Shown here one piece after another: positions 47,783 through 63,873 of a DNA stretch of 64,000 nt. The stretch lies in the NCBI RefSeq assembly GCF_000004075.3, contig NC_026659.2:24570272-24634271 (forward strand). The letters run 5' to 3'. The position numbers and the translations under genes are program-made. Source of the DNA: Cucumis sativus. Lineage: Eukaryota > Streptophyta > Magnoliopsida > Cucurbitales > Cucurbitaceae. The notes below the pieces were generated by a model, which saw only the letters and a list, made by a program, of their open reading frames with translations, was not told where the DNA came from and searched no databases. Within the stretch, counting starts at the first letter, position 1. Each line of letters opens with the position of its first letter.

Positions 47783-50700
47783 TCATGGATTGAAGAAACT
47801 CGAACCACCAATGTTGATAGCAATGAGCACAGAGATACTTGTGATCACAGTAAGCCAAAACAACGCTGAATCTGTCAAAAACACGCATTAGAACACTTCA
47901 TCACCATCCAAACAAAATATAACACCAAAAGCATATATATGTACATGATTGATAATCAGACAGCAATATTACCGGCTAAACCTCCAGATCCGTTGCTTGA
48001 AACCGTGGGTTTGTTGTCTATAGCTGTATCACGAGATCTCGAATTCGTTGTCCCTGAGCTAGTAGAGATGGTGGGATCATTTTGAAGCTTCGTATTTAAT
48101 GCATCAGATGCCACTATTCCCAGAAATTCTTCGCTCACTATCAAAGCGGCTAGTACATCCATAAACGATTCCTTGCCGGTTGCTTTCACTCCGTCGTTTT
48201 CACTCTCCTCATAAACACCATTTGGTTCATCAGTATCAGACGACTCGTCATCATCTGAGATATCTATATCCAAGGCATCTGATGCAGCCTTGTCATCTTC
48301 TTCGTCCTCAACATATGCTTTGTACGTCAATCTCACGAGTACTTCTCCAGAAGACCTGTTTCTGAAGAGTCCCCAACCTTCCCTTAAAACAACAATTGTA
48401 TCTGTTGGCACGGTATCTTGGAGAGAACCAAGGTCAACCTGCATGTTTTGTATGAAAAAGGTAAGAATACACGAAAAGCAGCAAAGCACAGACTTTGCCT
48501 TCGGCGCAAGACACTGAATCAGTAAATTGATGGATTGAAAGTTAACAAATGTAAAACATAAACTTCGCCCTTGGAACGAGCATACTAATGAAATAAATCA
48601 CTAGCATGTTTTTGAAGTTGTGCTTCAAGATGTGATGATTCTGTATGGTAACTAGATAATTAGTATGGAATTCGTAAAAGGTAAAAGGGTAATTAGATAG
48701 AAAGTTAGTGGATCTTGTCATAAATAAGAAGGTGAGTAAGTGGAGGAAGGCAATTTGCGAGTGATCTAAGACTTGAGTTAAAATAATCATGGGGAGGTTC
48801 CAAGTACCTTGAACTTCAACTTGGTTTAACTTGTAGTTCTCTATCTTAATATTTTAATATATTTCAGATCTTAATTCTAATTAGGAGGTATCCTAACAGA
48901 TTCACAACCCCCAATTTATATTCTAAATAGTCGCAAACTCAAATTAGAAGACTATCCAGCCAAGTTTGGGAATTTAAACAAGACTAAACCTGAAATGACC
49001 AAATTGGCTATACATAATTTTTAGCAGTTTTAGTCCTTGACTAAGTTTGCACATTTACATAAGAGAAATAAAGATGTGATGACATAGTAATATGGTGGAG
49101 AGACAGAGAAATGTCGCAGGGTTTCGCTAGTTTTAACTTACCCTTTATCAAGATCGGTAATACCACAGAATCATAGATATTTCAAAATCTAAATAGCATA
49201 AGGGTAAAGAAAAGATTAGTTACCTCTGCATTACCAATGGTCAAATCTGCAAATCCAAGAGAGTCTTTCACTTGGATATACAATTTCTGTTTCCTAGGAT
49301 TTGCAACAAGCATATGAAAATCCTGCCAATAATCCCAATGGTAATACATGTGAGTACACAAACAAGATTGAGTACTTCAAATGAACCAATATTGTTCATG
49401 GAACATATTCAGTAAAACAAAAATAAAAAATGAGCTTCACCTGATTCCAGATTGGCTCACCAGGCGGTCCAATCACAGTGGTTTGGCTGTTCTTTTTGCT
49501 ACGTATTGTCTGATCGCCCAAGCTTAAAACGACGTATGGGTCTGTTTTTCCTGAGAGGTACAGGGGTTGATGAATAACGTACAGGGATCATAAATTAATG
49601 GGAATAAATAGTGATGCCAACATTTTGAAAGCAAAGTGGCAGTGTCACAAAATGTTGATAAGCACCACTACTAGACAGGATAATAGATAAAACAATGTAC
49701 CATAAAACAAATAAGAAAGCTTCCGAGCATCTACAAGGGTTACTGAAAGTTCCCCAACAAAATCATTATTCCCTTCCTGCATGACTCCTGATTTAACCTC
49801 ATCTGGAACGGGTCCAACTGCTTTTCCTTTCTGGAAATCTAGAACTATCTTCTTCGGACGCACAAATAATTTAGGTAAGTCCTCAGTGAGAAGTTTTGTC
49901 AAAAACCTATGCAAACAAAATAAGCATACAGGTCAGAGGACAAATAAATGGAGAAAATCAAGCCTAAAAATTAGTAGAACAATTATCAGATATATGAGCA
50001 AATCATGCCATGAACAAAAGACTCAAAACAAAAGGTTTCAGTAACAATAACTTGATTCTTTTTAAGTATACTCAGGTATTATTTCCTAATAGGATCCTCA
50101 AAAGTCAAAATAAAAGGTTTCAGTAACAGCAATCTTGTTTACTAGTCTACGGATTATTGCCAAGGAATTCAGACACTCATTAGCTAGCATATAAAATTCT
50201 TGAATTGAACGTGAATTAGTAAAATATTATCACAAAGCTAATATGGGAAGGATTGTCTCTATTTCTTCCTTGAACTAAAAAACTTATACAGCAACTACTC
50301 AACAGTTAAGATTAATCAACTTACATGGAGAGAACAGGAATGGCTGATGTTGTACCAGGCGGGCAGCAAAACAATTGAAAGACAGAGAGAAAGTTCCATC
50401 AGTATCCAAATGTCAAAACTTAAAGCAGAGATTAAAAAACTAAAGGACGAATGGAACCTCCACAAGCATGCCTACTAAAAGCATTAAGAGAAACCAGAGA
50501 ATAGCATGAAAGTAAAACCAAGTTTCATGCTTCCTTGCAGTGAATAGCAACGAAATGTAATTCGTAAACAGTAATCAAAGTCAAAAAACAATAACATACC
50601 CATTAAATTGAACAAGCGGAACGGTGACAACTCAAATTTGATCTTCGGTAGTGAAACAAATGCCCATGAAACGGCACCTACCCAAGGTTCAGTGGGAATT

Positions 50701-52095
50701 AGCCGTAACTTGACCCATAATTCACCATCTATGTCAAAATCTCGGACAACAACTGGAACAACAATGGGGATGATGCCAAATTTTAGTGAAAGCATTAATA
50801 ACATACGAGCACCACCAGTATACCGCAGACCTATTTGGTACCTGAAGAACATTGAACGAAGATACGACTATTGGTAATACTGTAATTCTAATAATGGAAA
50901 AGAAGAAATTAAATGTACCTAAATTGAATATAGCTATATATTGCGTTTTGAAATTGACGATCAAAAGAAACAAAAAAAATGCGAACAATATAGAGATCGG
51001 CATAGATATTCACACGATTCACGAACAATGTTGTTAGCTCTGTCCACAACCAGAGAGAGAAGTACTATCATTATAGAGAAATAGGAGATTACATATTACA
51101 AAGGCACACCTCACTAAACCTTGGAGCCAAAATGGTAAATAACATAATTACAAATACAGTTTTCCAACATATTGATTGAACTCAAAAAGAAAGAAATGTA
51201 AAAAACAATAATGACTGAAGCCAGTAAACATTGCAGGAAGGTGTGCAATCAGTATACCAGAGAGTACATAAAACTTGAAAGATGAGTTCAAAACAACTTA
51301 CTGCAAATCATTGGCTCGACGGGACGTTCTCCGCTCAACATTCCTAACTGACAATGGTTCTTCCCCCAACGAAAACTGCTTGATTTCCACTCTCTCCACA
51401 TAATCAGGTTTCTTCAAATTATCAATAACAGGTTGCAACAACCCAACAAGCCAATCCTCAATACCAGGTCTATATACTTTCCACAATTTACCCAACACCA
51501 TATTGACCCACTCCACCGACTCCTTCCTTTGTAAATCCTTCTCCAAAAACGAAGAGAAACTAGTAGGCACCTGAGGCCATGTACCAAGACGCCCATCATT
51601 ATTTCTAGATTTACTTCTCTTCCTAAATGTCCATAACTTGTCAAAAGCGACTCCAACAAAGAAAAAGAAAACGAAAAGTCCAACAATATTCCGATTAATA
51701 GGAGGCGAAGGAATAGGGTGTATGGCTCCTAATTGAGTCCTTAACTTATCAACAATAGGATCCTCTTGAAAACCAGTAAAATTGGACCCCACTTGCACAG
51801 AAGACTCCTCCTGGGAGAATTCTTCCCCTTCCAGTTCATTACTAATACGATTAACTACAAAATTTCTAACACCCCTTCTCGCAGAAGTTGCAAATTCTAA
51901 ATCAAAGTTGCTAGTAACACCATCTGGAGAAAGAGAACAAACCAAGAACCATCTCCGTCGGAAAGTAAGAGTAGATGAAAAGGGTTTTCTGGATTTTCTG
52001 GAAAAAGGGACGAAGGCAGTGAAATTGTTACATGGGCAATGTTGAGAGAAGGAATTGGAGAAATCAAAGGTCGGAAATGGGAAGTGTGTAATCAT
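47783..52095 (-). CDS. NTMC2T5: SMP- and C2-domain lipid-transfer protein, NTMC2T5 type
   Basis: Tricalbin/extended-synaptotagmin relative; the plant NTMC2T5 group is reported at ER-chloroplast contact sites (knowledge, moderately sure). Eight exons: 51302-52095, 50600-50841, 50325-50343, 49701-49906, 49441-49550, 49224-49322, 47973-48438, 47783-47871; 674 residues. N-terminal Ser/Phe/Arg-rich transit-like stretch, hydrophobic helix about 135-155 (IVGLFVFFFFVGVAFDKLW), SMP lipid-binding domain about 180-390, C2 domain about 400-545 with GKTDPYVVLSLGDQ and PIWNQDF, then a very acidic linker (about 546-585). Reading straight through exon 7 meets a stop at 47956, but a GCCG/GTAATA donor and ACAG/ATTCAG acceptor add a last exon encoding SALFWLTVITSISVLIAIN, a C-terminal membrane helix. 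ATG 52095 is the first in frame. Exon 4's downstream intron holds a solo LTR. Confidence 0.88.
48642..48898. mobile_element. Solo LTR, 257 bp, with 5-bp target duplication
   Basis: Begins TGTATGGTAACTAG and ends GGTATCCTAACA, i.e. TG...CA termini, flanked by GATTC at 48637-48641 and GATTC at 48899-48903. Lies in the NTMC2T5 intron between exons 49224-49322 and 47973-48438. Related to 60173-60413. No internal retroelement sequence remains, so it is a solo LTR or a TRIM-type LTR. Confidence 0.8.
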
Positions 52096-54450
52096 TTAGA
52101 TACGGAAAAGAAAAGAGATGAGAAATCATAAGGAAACAATGAACCTGAAGCTGAAGCTGAAGCTGGATTGAGAATGGGAAATGGGGGAAGAAAAGCAATG
52201 GAAATTGGTGTGGACTGTTGTTGTTGATGATGATGACATGAAATTGTTCCAAGGAAGAAGGAAATTGAAGGGATTATGGGGCAGGGGAACTTGGGCTTTC
52301 GGCTTGGAGGCCACAGCCTCAGAAAATGGAAGACTTACGTTTTCTTTTTCTTGGTTTGAAGAAAAGAAAATGAAAGAATGATAATAATATAGAGATCGAT
52401 TCATTGTTACATGGAACTGCCACGTGGAATGGACGGAGCCGACGCGGCAACATCTACGGTCTTCGTCTTCTTATTTCATATTTTCTGTGATCCTTTTTCT
52501 CCTTCTCACCTCTTCCTCTCCACGACGTCGTTTTCATCCCTTTTCTTTTTCTTCCTTCTACTCCCTTTTTCTAAAAAGAATTAATATTAAATATACAAAA
52601 ATGGTAAAGTGTAGAAAATATTTATAAGAAAATGAATATGCGTTTTATGTTCTTCAATTTTGAGTGTGTTTATTTATTTCAAATTTTAAAATATTAAGTT
52701 TCTTTAGTTCTTGGTTTGATTTTAATTTATTTACCATTTTGAGTTTTGTATCGATTTAGTTTATATGATTTATATCTTGATTTTCCATCTTTAATTAATA
52801 CTCACTCTTGGGATTTAGTTTCAACCTACATTAACTAATTCAAGAGAATTAAAATTAATTCAACTTTATTTTTCCATCATTATTAAAATTAATTTATACA
52901 CATTAACGACGATTGAAAAATCAAGGTTAAAAAGAGTAAATATTGACAAGGAGAAAACCAAATTGAAGTAAAATAAAAAATTTGCAAACCAAACTTCAAT
53001 TCACTTTAAAACTTAACTGAATGAATATCATATTCTAAACTTAAGCATAAGAAGTGTACCATTCGAAACGTTATCAAATACAAATGAAACTTAAATTCTA
53101 GAAATCAAGCATTTACCCTTCTTTGTTCAAATATATTTTAATAAGTTAATTTATAAAAGAGTTTCATCACGAATGACAATCAACGGAATCACTTTTTTTA
53201 AAAGTTAGAGATTTGACGAACATGTCAAGAAAACTTTCCTTAGAAAAGAAAAAGGCAATTACTATTATTATTCTTATAATGATGTGCATTATTCAATTAA
53301 TAATATGGAGTGGAGAATGCGTGTATACAACAGTGGGATTCAAAAAGTTGAACAGTCGTATTAAGAATTGGAAAGGGAAAAGACAGAATAGGCCGCAAGA
53401 AAAATGTTGCTATTAATTTTGGTATTGTAATTGATTATCCAACAGTAGAAGAAACGTGATTAAATTGGAATATATGATGTAAACACGCGGAATCTTCTTT
53501 TCTCTTCGCTATTCCAAATTGATTGACAATCCATTTGCGTCTGCCGTCCAAACGTACTTGTTGCAATTCTTGGCTAAACACATACAAAACTCAGATTTTA
53601 ATATATATAATTCCACACGAGTTTTCTTTTTTCTGTCTTTTTATGTTCACTCTATTACTCCACTTTTTAATTATTACTCTTTCACTAAGTGCTTCAACAA
53701 CACATATGGCTACAAAATAGTCTTTCTTACATGTGGGCACAATTTCGACTTGTTTAAAGATGGATGACTCAAATGTTGAAGAAATTATAAATGTCATACT
53801 TTTTCAAAACACACATTATTTGTTCACTTGCTTTCGCTCTCACGAAAAAGAGATCTAAAATATCGATAAAAAAGTGAGGAAAAATGAAAAAGAGAATCGA
53901 AAAATGATTTGTCAACAATAGAAACTTAACTTTAGTTGAGAATAAAATTGTTCAGATTAAAAAACAAAACATTTTGCCTTAAAATTGAGAGTTATATACC
54001 AACTTATTGTTGAAATTTACATCCGAAAGAGCTTGGAACATCTTGAAAACATTCTTATATCACCAAAACTAATTCACTTAACCCTTTTTAAAAACATATA
54101 ATTTTGTTCATGATTGCATTAACAAAGTTAAGCTGTACATAGTAAAATGAAAAGGAAACGTTGGAGTATTGCATTTTCTATGTTGTACCAAGATAGAACA
54201 TAGAAACTCATACAAACATGCAATGAACCAATGGTTTGTTCGGTTAGCACATTCAGTATGGAAGGAATTCAATACGAACAATTGAGAAAGGATCACGACA
54301 CCAACAAAATGCCAAAATTAAATTAATGTTGATAAACTATGGGATATTTTCATTAATAAAATAAAATATACGAACATAAGATAAGAATATTCGTCACATT
54401 AGTCTGAAAAAATTGAAGAGAACCCCAATGAAAAAAGTGATCCATAAAAC
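52096..54450. other. Intergenic region between NTMC2T5 and RPL3
   Basis: 52096-52560 is the NTMC2T5 5' flank, GC-richer, with CT-rich runs. The remainder is AT-rich. A plus-strand frame at 53222-53416 (64 residues, basic with one hydrophobic stretch) has no recognised family. No RNA gene found. Confidence 0.6.
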
Positions 54451-57690
<3,240 letters not shown>

Positions 57691-57743
57691 TTATATTTAT
57701 AATAGGAACAATCGATACTGCGGCTGCGATGCGAGGGAAGGAA

Positions 57744-57841
57744 TTAGGGTTTGCTCACACAAAATTGGGCTAATCCTAATTTTACGTGGCGAGGGCCGTT
57801 GGGCTTATAAAAGCATTAACAAATTTGGAAGTCCAAGCCCA
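57744..57841 (-). promoter_or_regulatory. Telo-box and site-II elements of the RPL3 promoter
   Basis: AAACCCTAA (minus strand, 57744-57752) is a telo-box; TGGGCT-type site-II elements occur at 57766-57771, 57800-57805 and 57836-57841 (the last on the minus strand). This pairing is the standard signature of plant ribosomal-protein promoters bound by TCP factors. Confidence 0.75.
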
Positions 57842-59323
57842 CGTGAACGTTGTCAGGAAAACGACACGTCGCTTTGTTTGAGTTTAAATGCATTCGACGA
57901 GTCGACTTCAAATGGGGTGATAAATTGAGTAGGAACCTTTTTCTTTTTTTAAAAAAATGAATGGCCCTTTTTATAAGTTTTAACTTAAATTAGATTAATG
58001 ATGTGTTTGGATTTGTTTAATCTATAAAATAAGTTATTTTGAGAAAAATAAAAATGTCAAAGTCCATTTAAGGAACAGTCACGTCCATAGACACAAAGAT
58101 AACACGTATAGTACAGTGGGTTATGTTTCTATTATCCTTTCCTTTTCCTTTATTTTCACTTCGTGTGTATATGTGTATTATAGTTTTCTTCTTCCTTTGG
58201 CTTCATTTATAGAGATGGTGAGACGAACACGAGATTTTAAAGTGGATCAACAAATATACATCCACTGTGTTTTTGGGAGCAAGATGTTATTTGAGTCATG
58301 TGTATAATTTCAAAACGATACAAGGTATTAATAGATATTCTCCAATATTAGTTAAAGAATAAGTTAAAATAAGACATTCTAACTAATTTTTAACTATATT
58401 TATTTTACACAATGATAACTAGTTTGTTAATATTTTTATGCCAATTGATGTTCAAGGCTCACACTTACAAACTCAATGCTTAAGTTTTGTTGGAAAGGAG
58501 TCACGTGGAGGGCAAGGCAAGTGGCCTTCTATTGATTCAAAATTAAACACATGAAGATCTCTTACTCTACACTTTGATCCTGTGATTGTTGGATCATAAA
58601 ATAAGTAAGATACACATTGCTATGTCGAAAGTTTGATTCCTAACTTCTCGTAATGTGTCATATTAAAACAATACTACTACACTATTATTTTTTTTGTTGT
58701 CTTTCGTTATGTTATCAATTTTAAGTACAAGTAAGTGTTTGAGTCATCACATAGCAATAACAATAACAATGTGTGATTTGGATAATTAGAGCAATTTTAA
58801 AACAATTCAGAGAAAATGAGTGAAATTAAAACTATACATGGAGTTGTTTTTTTATTTTTGTCGGAGAAGAAACACACTCTACCTTTTTTTTTTTCAGACG
58901 AAAACAAGATATTCATCGTAACTTTTTTCTCTCGTGAATGCATATCTTTTTCATTAAGTATATAATCATTAGAATGTAAATATGAATTTGTGAAAAATTG
59001 TAGAAAAAAATGTATATAACTATTAATAAATCATTAAGGGATAATAGTGAAAAAAGAAAAGGAAGTAAAATGTGTCTATTGAAGAGACGCATAATGCCTT
59101 ATTACCGATGAAGAGATGCAATCGAAAAGAAGAAGAAGAAAGTGATTTGGGCCTTCACAAACGGGCCAATGATCGAGTACGACCCAGGAAAGCAAACTAC
59201 CATCGTCTACCTTCGGGCAGTGGCGAAGCAACTTCTTCAACATATGCCGGAGTTCAATAGCACTCATCTTTAACCTCTACAATGCTTTAAACTCACACTA
59301 GAACACTTGTTACGCTTCAATCC
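57842..59323. other. Intergenic region between RPL3 and TruA genes
   Basis: AT-rich spacer between divergent genes. No protein gene recognised; frames at 58116-58307 and 59072-59260 are short and match nothing known. The last ~250 bases are the TruA 5' flank. Confidence 0.6.
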
Positions 59324-62300
59324 ATGACGGAAAACCAGAAACATGGGCTAGAATTAAGTATAGACTCATCATCTCAAAGGCCCTTGAAAATTGGAAAGAC
59401 CACAGACGAACTTTTTCACGGCGACGAGGAGGAAGCAGAAACCATGAACCCTAAACCTGGAATCCAGCGCTACCTTGTCGCAGTCGAATATATTGGAACT
59501 CGGTTTTATGGGTCTCAGCAACAGCCCAACTGCCGTACGGTGGTTGGCGCGCTCGAGGTACTTTCCCATTTTTCTTTCAACTGCCTTTTTCTTATTAACC
59601 AATGGAAAACTTTGAAATGGGACATGGCTTATTTAAACCGGCGCTCTGTGTAGCTGGTTTAGATGTTTTGACCATAAGCACTTTAGAGAGACCAAAAGGA
59701 AAGATGAACTTTTAGAGACATAGTTAATGCTTATTTGAGTTTGGGTTTGAGTTGCATACTATCTAGTCACAATGCCAAAGAGGAAGGGTAATAAATGCAA
59801 CTAAAAGTGCATAATGGAGGATTTGAAATAGTAACGTTACACTTAATCGAAGTAATAATGGGAGATCAAAACATGGGTGGTTTATATTAGCCCATATCAT
59901 CCACCTGTAGTTGGGGTGAGACATCCATTCAAATTCAACGGTTCCCTTCTCTCTCTCTTTGTTGTCTAGTTATCATCGATAATGAATATGAAACATCCGA
60001 ATTGATATTATCTCATTGCCACTATGTATCGCTTCCAAGTCACGATAGTTTCAACTGTCATGGAGTTAAGCTAAAGTTTATTTCTATCTATGTTGCTGTT
60101 GTCATTTAAATGCTTTGAAAAGTAAGATTCTTTTTTTAACAATGCATCTCCTTAATTACACCATGTAGTAGTTGTAAGGAACCGATAGTTGTATTAGCGA
60201 GGGCATTAGAGTAAGTAGATAGGGAGCTAGTTAGGGTGTTTGAGGGAGAGGGATCGAGGGAAGACGTGCAATTGTTAAGTGATTAAGGACTTGGGTTAGG
60301 ATACTCAAGAGGGGCGGTCACAGGGGCCTTATACTTGGTTTATCTTGTAGTTTTCCATACTTTGTATTTCAATATATTTCAAATCTTAATTCCTATTAGG
60401 TGGTAACCTAACATACCTCTCTTTCAAAATGATTAACTTAAACTTGTCAGGAAGCGTTCCAGAAGTTTATCGGTCAACCAGTCTCAGTGTTTTGTTCTAG
60501 CAGAACTGTAAGTTTATCTTATTTTGGATTTTTTTTGTCATACAAAGCAATCTTATTACTACTATTACTTATTAGAATGTACAGTATGCGTGTAGGATAT
60601 TATTACTTATTATACTAGATGAAGATATAGCCGAATTTAAGTTGAAAAGTAATTTGAAGGCCGTTCTCTCTCTCAAGGTTCCACAACATTTTTCTTGTTG
60701 ATTCTTCAGTCGTCTGGCAGTTTGTCTCCCACTAGATTTGATACGCGTAGAGAAGGATATGCAATTGCACTAATTATTTGGCTGTTCACTTATCGATGTT
60801 GAAATCCTTGAACTTATATTCATTTGAAATAATGGACTCACATTTATTGTTCTAAGTTGTATTTTGTAACAAATGAACTGTGGCGTTTTAGGATAAGTTA
60901 CTTTCCTGGCTTGTTTGTTGCAGAGTGCAATTCATCTTGCTCCATATTCGTACATTCTGATATGTGGCAAATTTGAAGGGGATCCATGACTGAGCTGCTC
61001 TTTTGATTACATTGATTGTTAGCCAAAGAAAATTAATATTTTGATCTACTTGAAATTTATGGACCAATCATATTCTTATAAATTATGTTTAGTTTAGAAC
61101 AAATATGCTAATCAGTTTCAGGGTAAGTTATTTTCTTTCTTATAAGAAAAAAGTTTCAGGATAAGTAACCTTGGGATTTTCTGCTGAACTGTAACCTTGC
61201 ATCATATGCATTTACTACTGTAGTTGTGAAGAACAAATATTTGTCTTAATTTTATCAATGCAATTGTTTTTGTTTTCTTTGTTATTTGAATTCTCATGCG
61301 TGTAGTATTTTGTTTCTTTCTAAAATAATTGTATTAGGATATCTGATTCACGTTGTGACTTTCCTTTATTTTTTCTTGGTACGATCAAGGATGCTGGAGT
61401 ACATGCCTTATCAAATGTTTGTCATGTTGATGTTGAGCGCATAAGCAAAAGAAAGCCTGGAGAAGTGGTCTGTCCCTTTATAAAAGAATATCAGCATCCC
61501 TATTTCCTCTCATTTGTACACTTGTAATGTTTGCTCAACTAGATGAGTAATTTTCCCTGAAAACGTTGGTTCACTAGTTGACTTTATTGTTCATTGGCTG
61601 TTGGTATCATATTCCATTGCCTTGTGGAGCAGCGTTGCTGCCTTTACTTCTTGGGATTGGCCATAAGACCTAAATTACTTATTTCTAATTCAACTAATTG
61701 ACTTTATTGTTGAGATTGAAGTTTAAACTTCCTCATGCATATGACTTTGAAGAAATGGAGCTCACTTTGCCACAGAAACGCTAACATCTTTTTCCTAACT
61801 ATGATGCAGTTACCACCTCATGAACCGGGAGTGGTTCATAAGGCCGTGAATCATTTCTTACAGGTTTGGCTCTTCGCTGACCAATCACTTTCTCCAGCTA
61901 CTTCTGCTTCTCCTAACTTTCATTGTTTTGATTTTATGCTTCGTTTTTAAATGGTGCTACATGCAGTTGTCTTGTTATAATGGCCATCTTCAATTGATAA
62001 TTTTATTCTGTTTGAATTTGCCAGCACGTTAGAATAAACAATCTTCCCTCTTTACTGTTACTAATGAACTTAGATTTAGAACTGCTATATATCCTCTTAC
62101 CATTGTTATTGAATATTGTTTAAAGGCTATAATATGAGATAGCATCTGAGACATAACTTCGTTTATCCAGCTTGAGCCTTTTGGTTCTTTATTGCTTAAC
62201 AAAGAAAATGATGAATGAGAGGTATTTATGTTGGTTTTGATTTCAGAAACATGAAGGTGATGTTACTGTAGTTGATGTTCGAAGTGTTCCCAATGATTTT

Positions 62301-63873
62301 CATGCTAGATATAAAGCTCAAGAGCGTACGTGAGTACAATTCATCCATGCTTTAGTAGCTGTCTAGTTGATACCGTTGTTGTATATTAGATAGTAGGATT
62401 AATTGTAATCCTTCGTAAGTTGGCCTAATGGTAAGAAGGAGATATAGTCTCAATAAATGGCTAAGAGGTCAAGGTTTCTATCCATGATGGACATCTGCCT
62501 ACGAGTTTTCTTAACACCCAAATGTAGTAAGGTCAGTCGAGTTGTCCTATGAGATTAGTCGAGGTGCGCATAAGCTGGCCTGGACACTCACAAATATACA
62601 AAAAGAAAATAGAAGTATAATTAAATATACATACCTCTATAGAACTTGTTTTGTATCTCATGAAATATTTTCAGGTACTTTTACCGGTTAGTTTCTGGAC
62701 CAGAAGCTCTCTCAAGCTTTGAGAAGGATCGAGCATGGCACGTGCCTGAGACACTAAATATTGGGGCAATGCAGGTATGAACATAACAATTCATCGCTGG
62801 TGATCATGTAGATTTTGAATTACATTATAGAACTGATGCAACTTTATTGGAATGTGTAACGACCTTATTTGAACATGATTTGTTCTATAAGTTGTATGAG
62901 TAACTTTTTGAGTTCTAAAAATGATTGGAACATGTGAATTCAGGAGGCATGCAAAGTGCTGGTCGGACATCATGATTTTAGCTCCTTCAGGGCAGCTGGT
63001 TGTCAGGTCACTTAGTACTAAAATTATTTATGTTCCCAGTTTATCATACATTTTGTTTGTAACAAAAGGTGGGGAGTGGTCGGGGAATGAAACGGTGTAT
63101 GGTGTAGTTTAGATGTGCATTGTGCAGTGCAGGCAAACTCACCAATCAGAACTCTGGATGAACTAAACGTTTGTGAGGTGGCTTCAACTCCTTATTTTCC
63201 AACATCAATGGAGCGAAAGCAAAGGCAGGGCAAAGAAGAAAGTGAGATTGAAGTGCCATGTTCAGAAACTTGTGAGGTTGGATTTGGAATCAGGAGAAGG
63301 CATCGTTGTTTCGTGGTGACAGCACGAGCACGCTCTTTTCTCTATCATCAGGTTCAAAACCCCAACACTAGACCTGGTGCATGTATCAAAATCACTTTGA
63401 AACACATTTTTATTCACTTTCAATTAATTTAATATTTAGTTTTATGTTTTTAAATGTGATTTCCATATCATCAAATCTAGTTTTTGGATCATTAAAAGCA
63501 TTTTAGAATCACTCTCAAACATGTCATTTCTTTATTGTTCATGAGATTGATCAATCAGTTAGTTATTCTCTTCTTAGGTGAGACTGATGGTTGGAGTTCT
63601 TAAAGCAGTTGGCTCTGGAGATCTAACCGTAGGAGATGGTAGGTGGCTAGGCAGCAACATATGCAATAGAAATACTTGAAAGTAGTTTTTATATTTGAAT
63701 TAATAGAACATGGATTGTTCAATGTAGAACAATAATATGACGTACGTTTGTTATCCACTGCAGTAGGAAGAATATTGGAAGCGAAGAATGTGAGTTCAGC
63801 AAGGCCAATGGCTCCTGCATGCGGACTCTACCTCGGCCATGTCAAATACGATCTACCGCCAGCTCCCCATTGA
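59324..63873 (+). CDS. TruA-family tRNA pseudouridine synthase
   Basis: Converts uridine to pseudouridine in the tRNA anticodon stem-loop (family role; TruA acts at 38-40). Ten exons: 59324-59557, 60451-60507, 61390-61467, 61810-61863, 62247-62329, 62675-62774, 62944-63006, 63133-63351, 63578-63638, 63764-63873; 352 residues. Catalytic Asp is Asp 98 in SRTDAGVHALSN, with the split of SRT/DAG across an intron. Other family blocks: YDGTxF-like VEYIGTRFYGSQ, DFHARYKAQERTYFYRL, GHHDFSSFRAAGCQ and ARSFLYHQVRLMVGVL. An acidic ~40-residue N-terminal extension precedes the domain; translation could also start at the Met at 59444 (MNPKPGIQRY). Extra ~30 polar residues (about 245-275) sit before GFGIRRRHRC. 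Targeting is not obvious. Introns contain an LTR relative and a SINE. Confidence 0.93.
60173..60413. mobile_element. LTR-like repeat related to the solo LTR at 48642
   Basis: Starts TGTAAGGAACCGATAG and ends GGTGGTAACCTAACA. The right ~130 bases align with 48761-48898 (shared words GACTTG, CTTGGTTTA, TTGTAGTT, AATATATTTCA, TCTTAATTC, CCTAACA). It is in the first TruA intron. The flanks GTAGT and TACCT do not match, so the insertion is old or the left border is misplaced. Confidence 0.6.
62415..62600 (+). mobile_element. tRNA-derived SINE in TruA intron 5
   Basis: Has a Pol III A-box-like TGGCCTAATGGT (62421-62432) and, about 42 bases on, a B-box-like GGTTTCTATCC (62473-62483), followed by a non-tRNA body (GAGATTAGTCGAGGTGCGC, GCTGGCCTGGACACTCAC) and an A-rich end. 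I recognise the body as a SINE type common in dicots; the family name is not certain. Target duplication not found. Confidence 0.65.

Noticed and set aside
47956-47972. Stop codon at the end of open frame in NTMC2T5 exon 7
   Set aside because: Lies inside a GT-AG intron; splicing adds the conserved-looking hydrophobic last exon.
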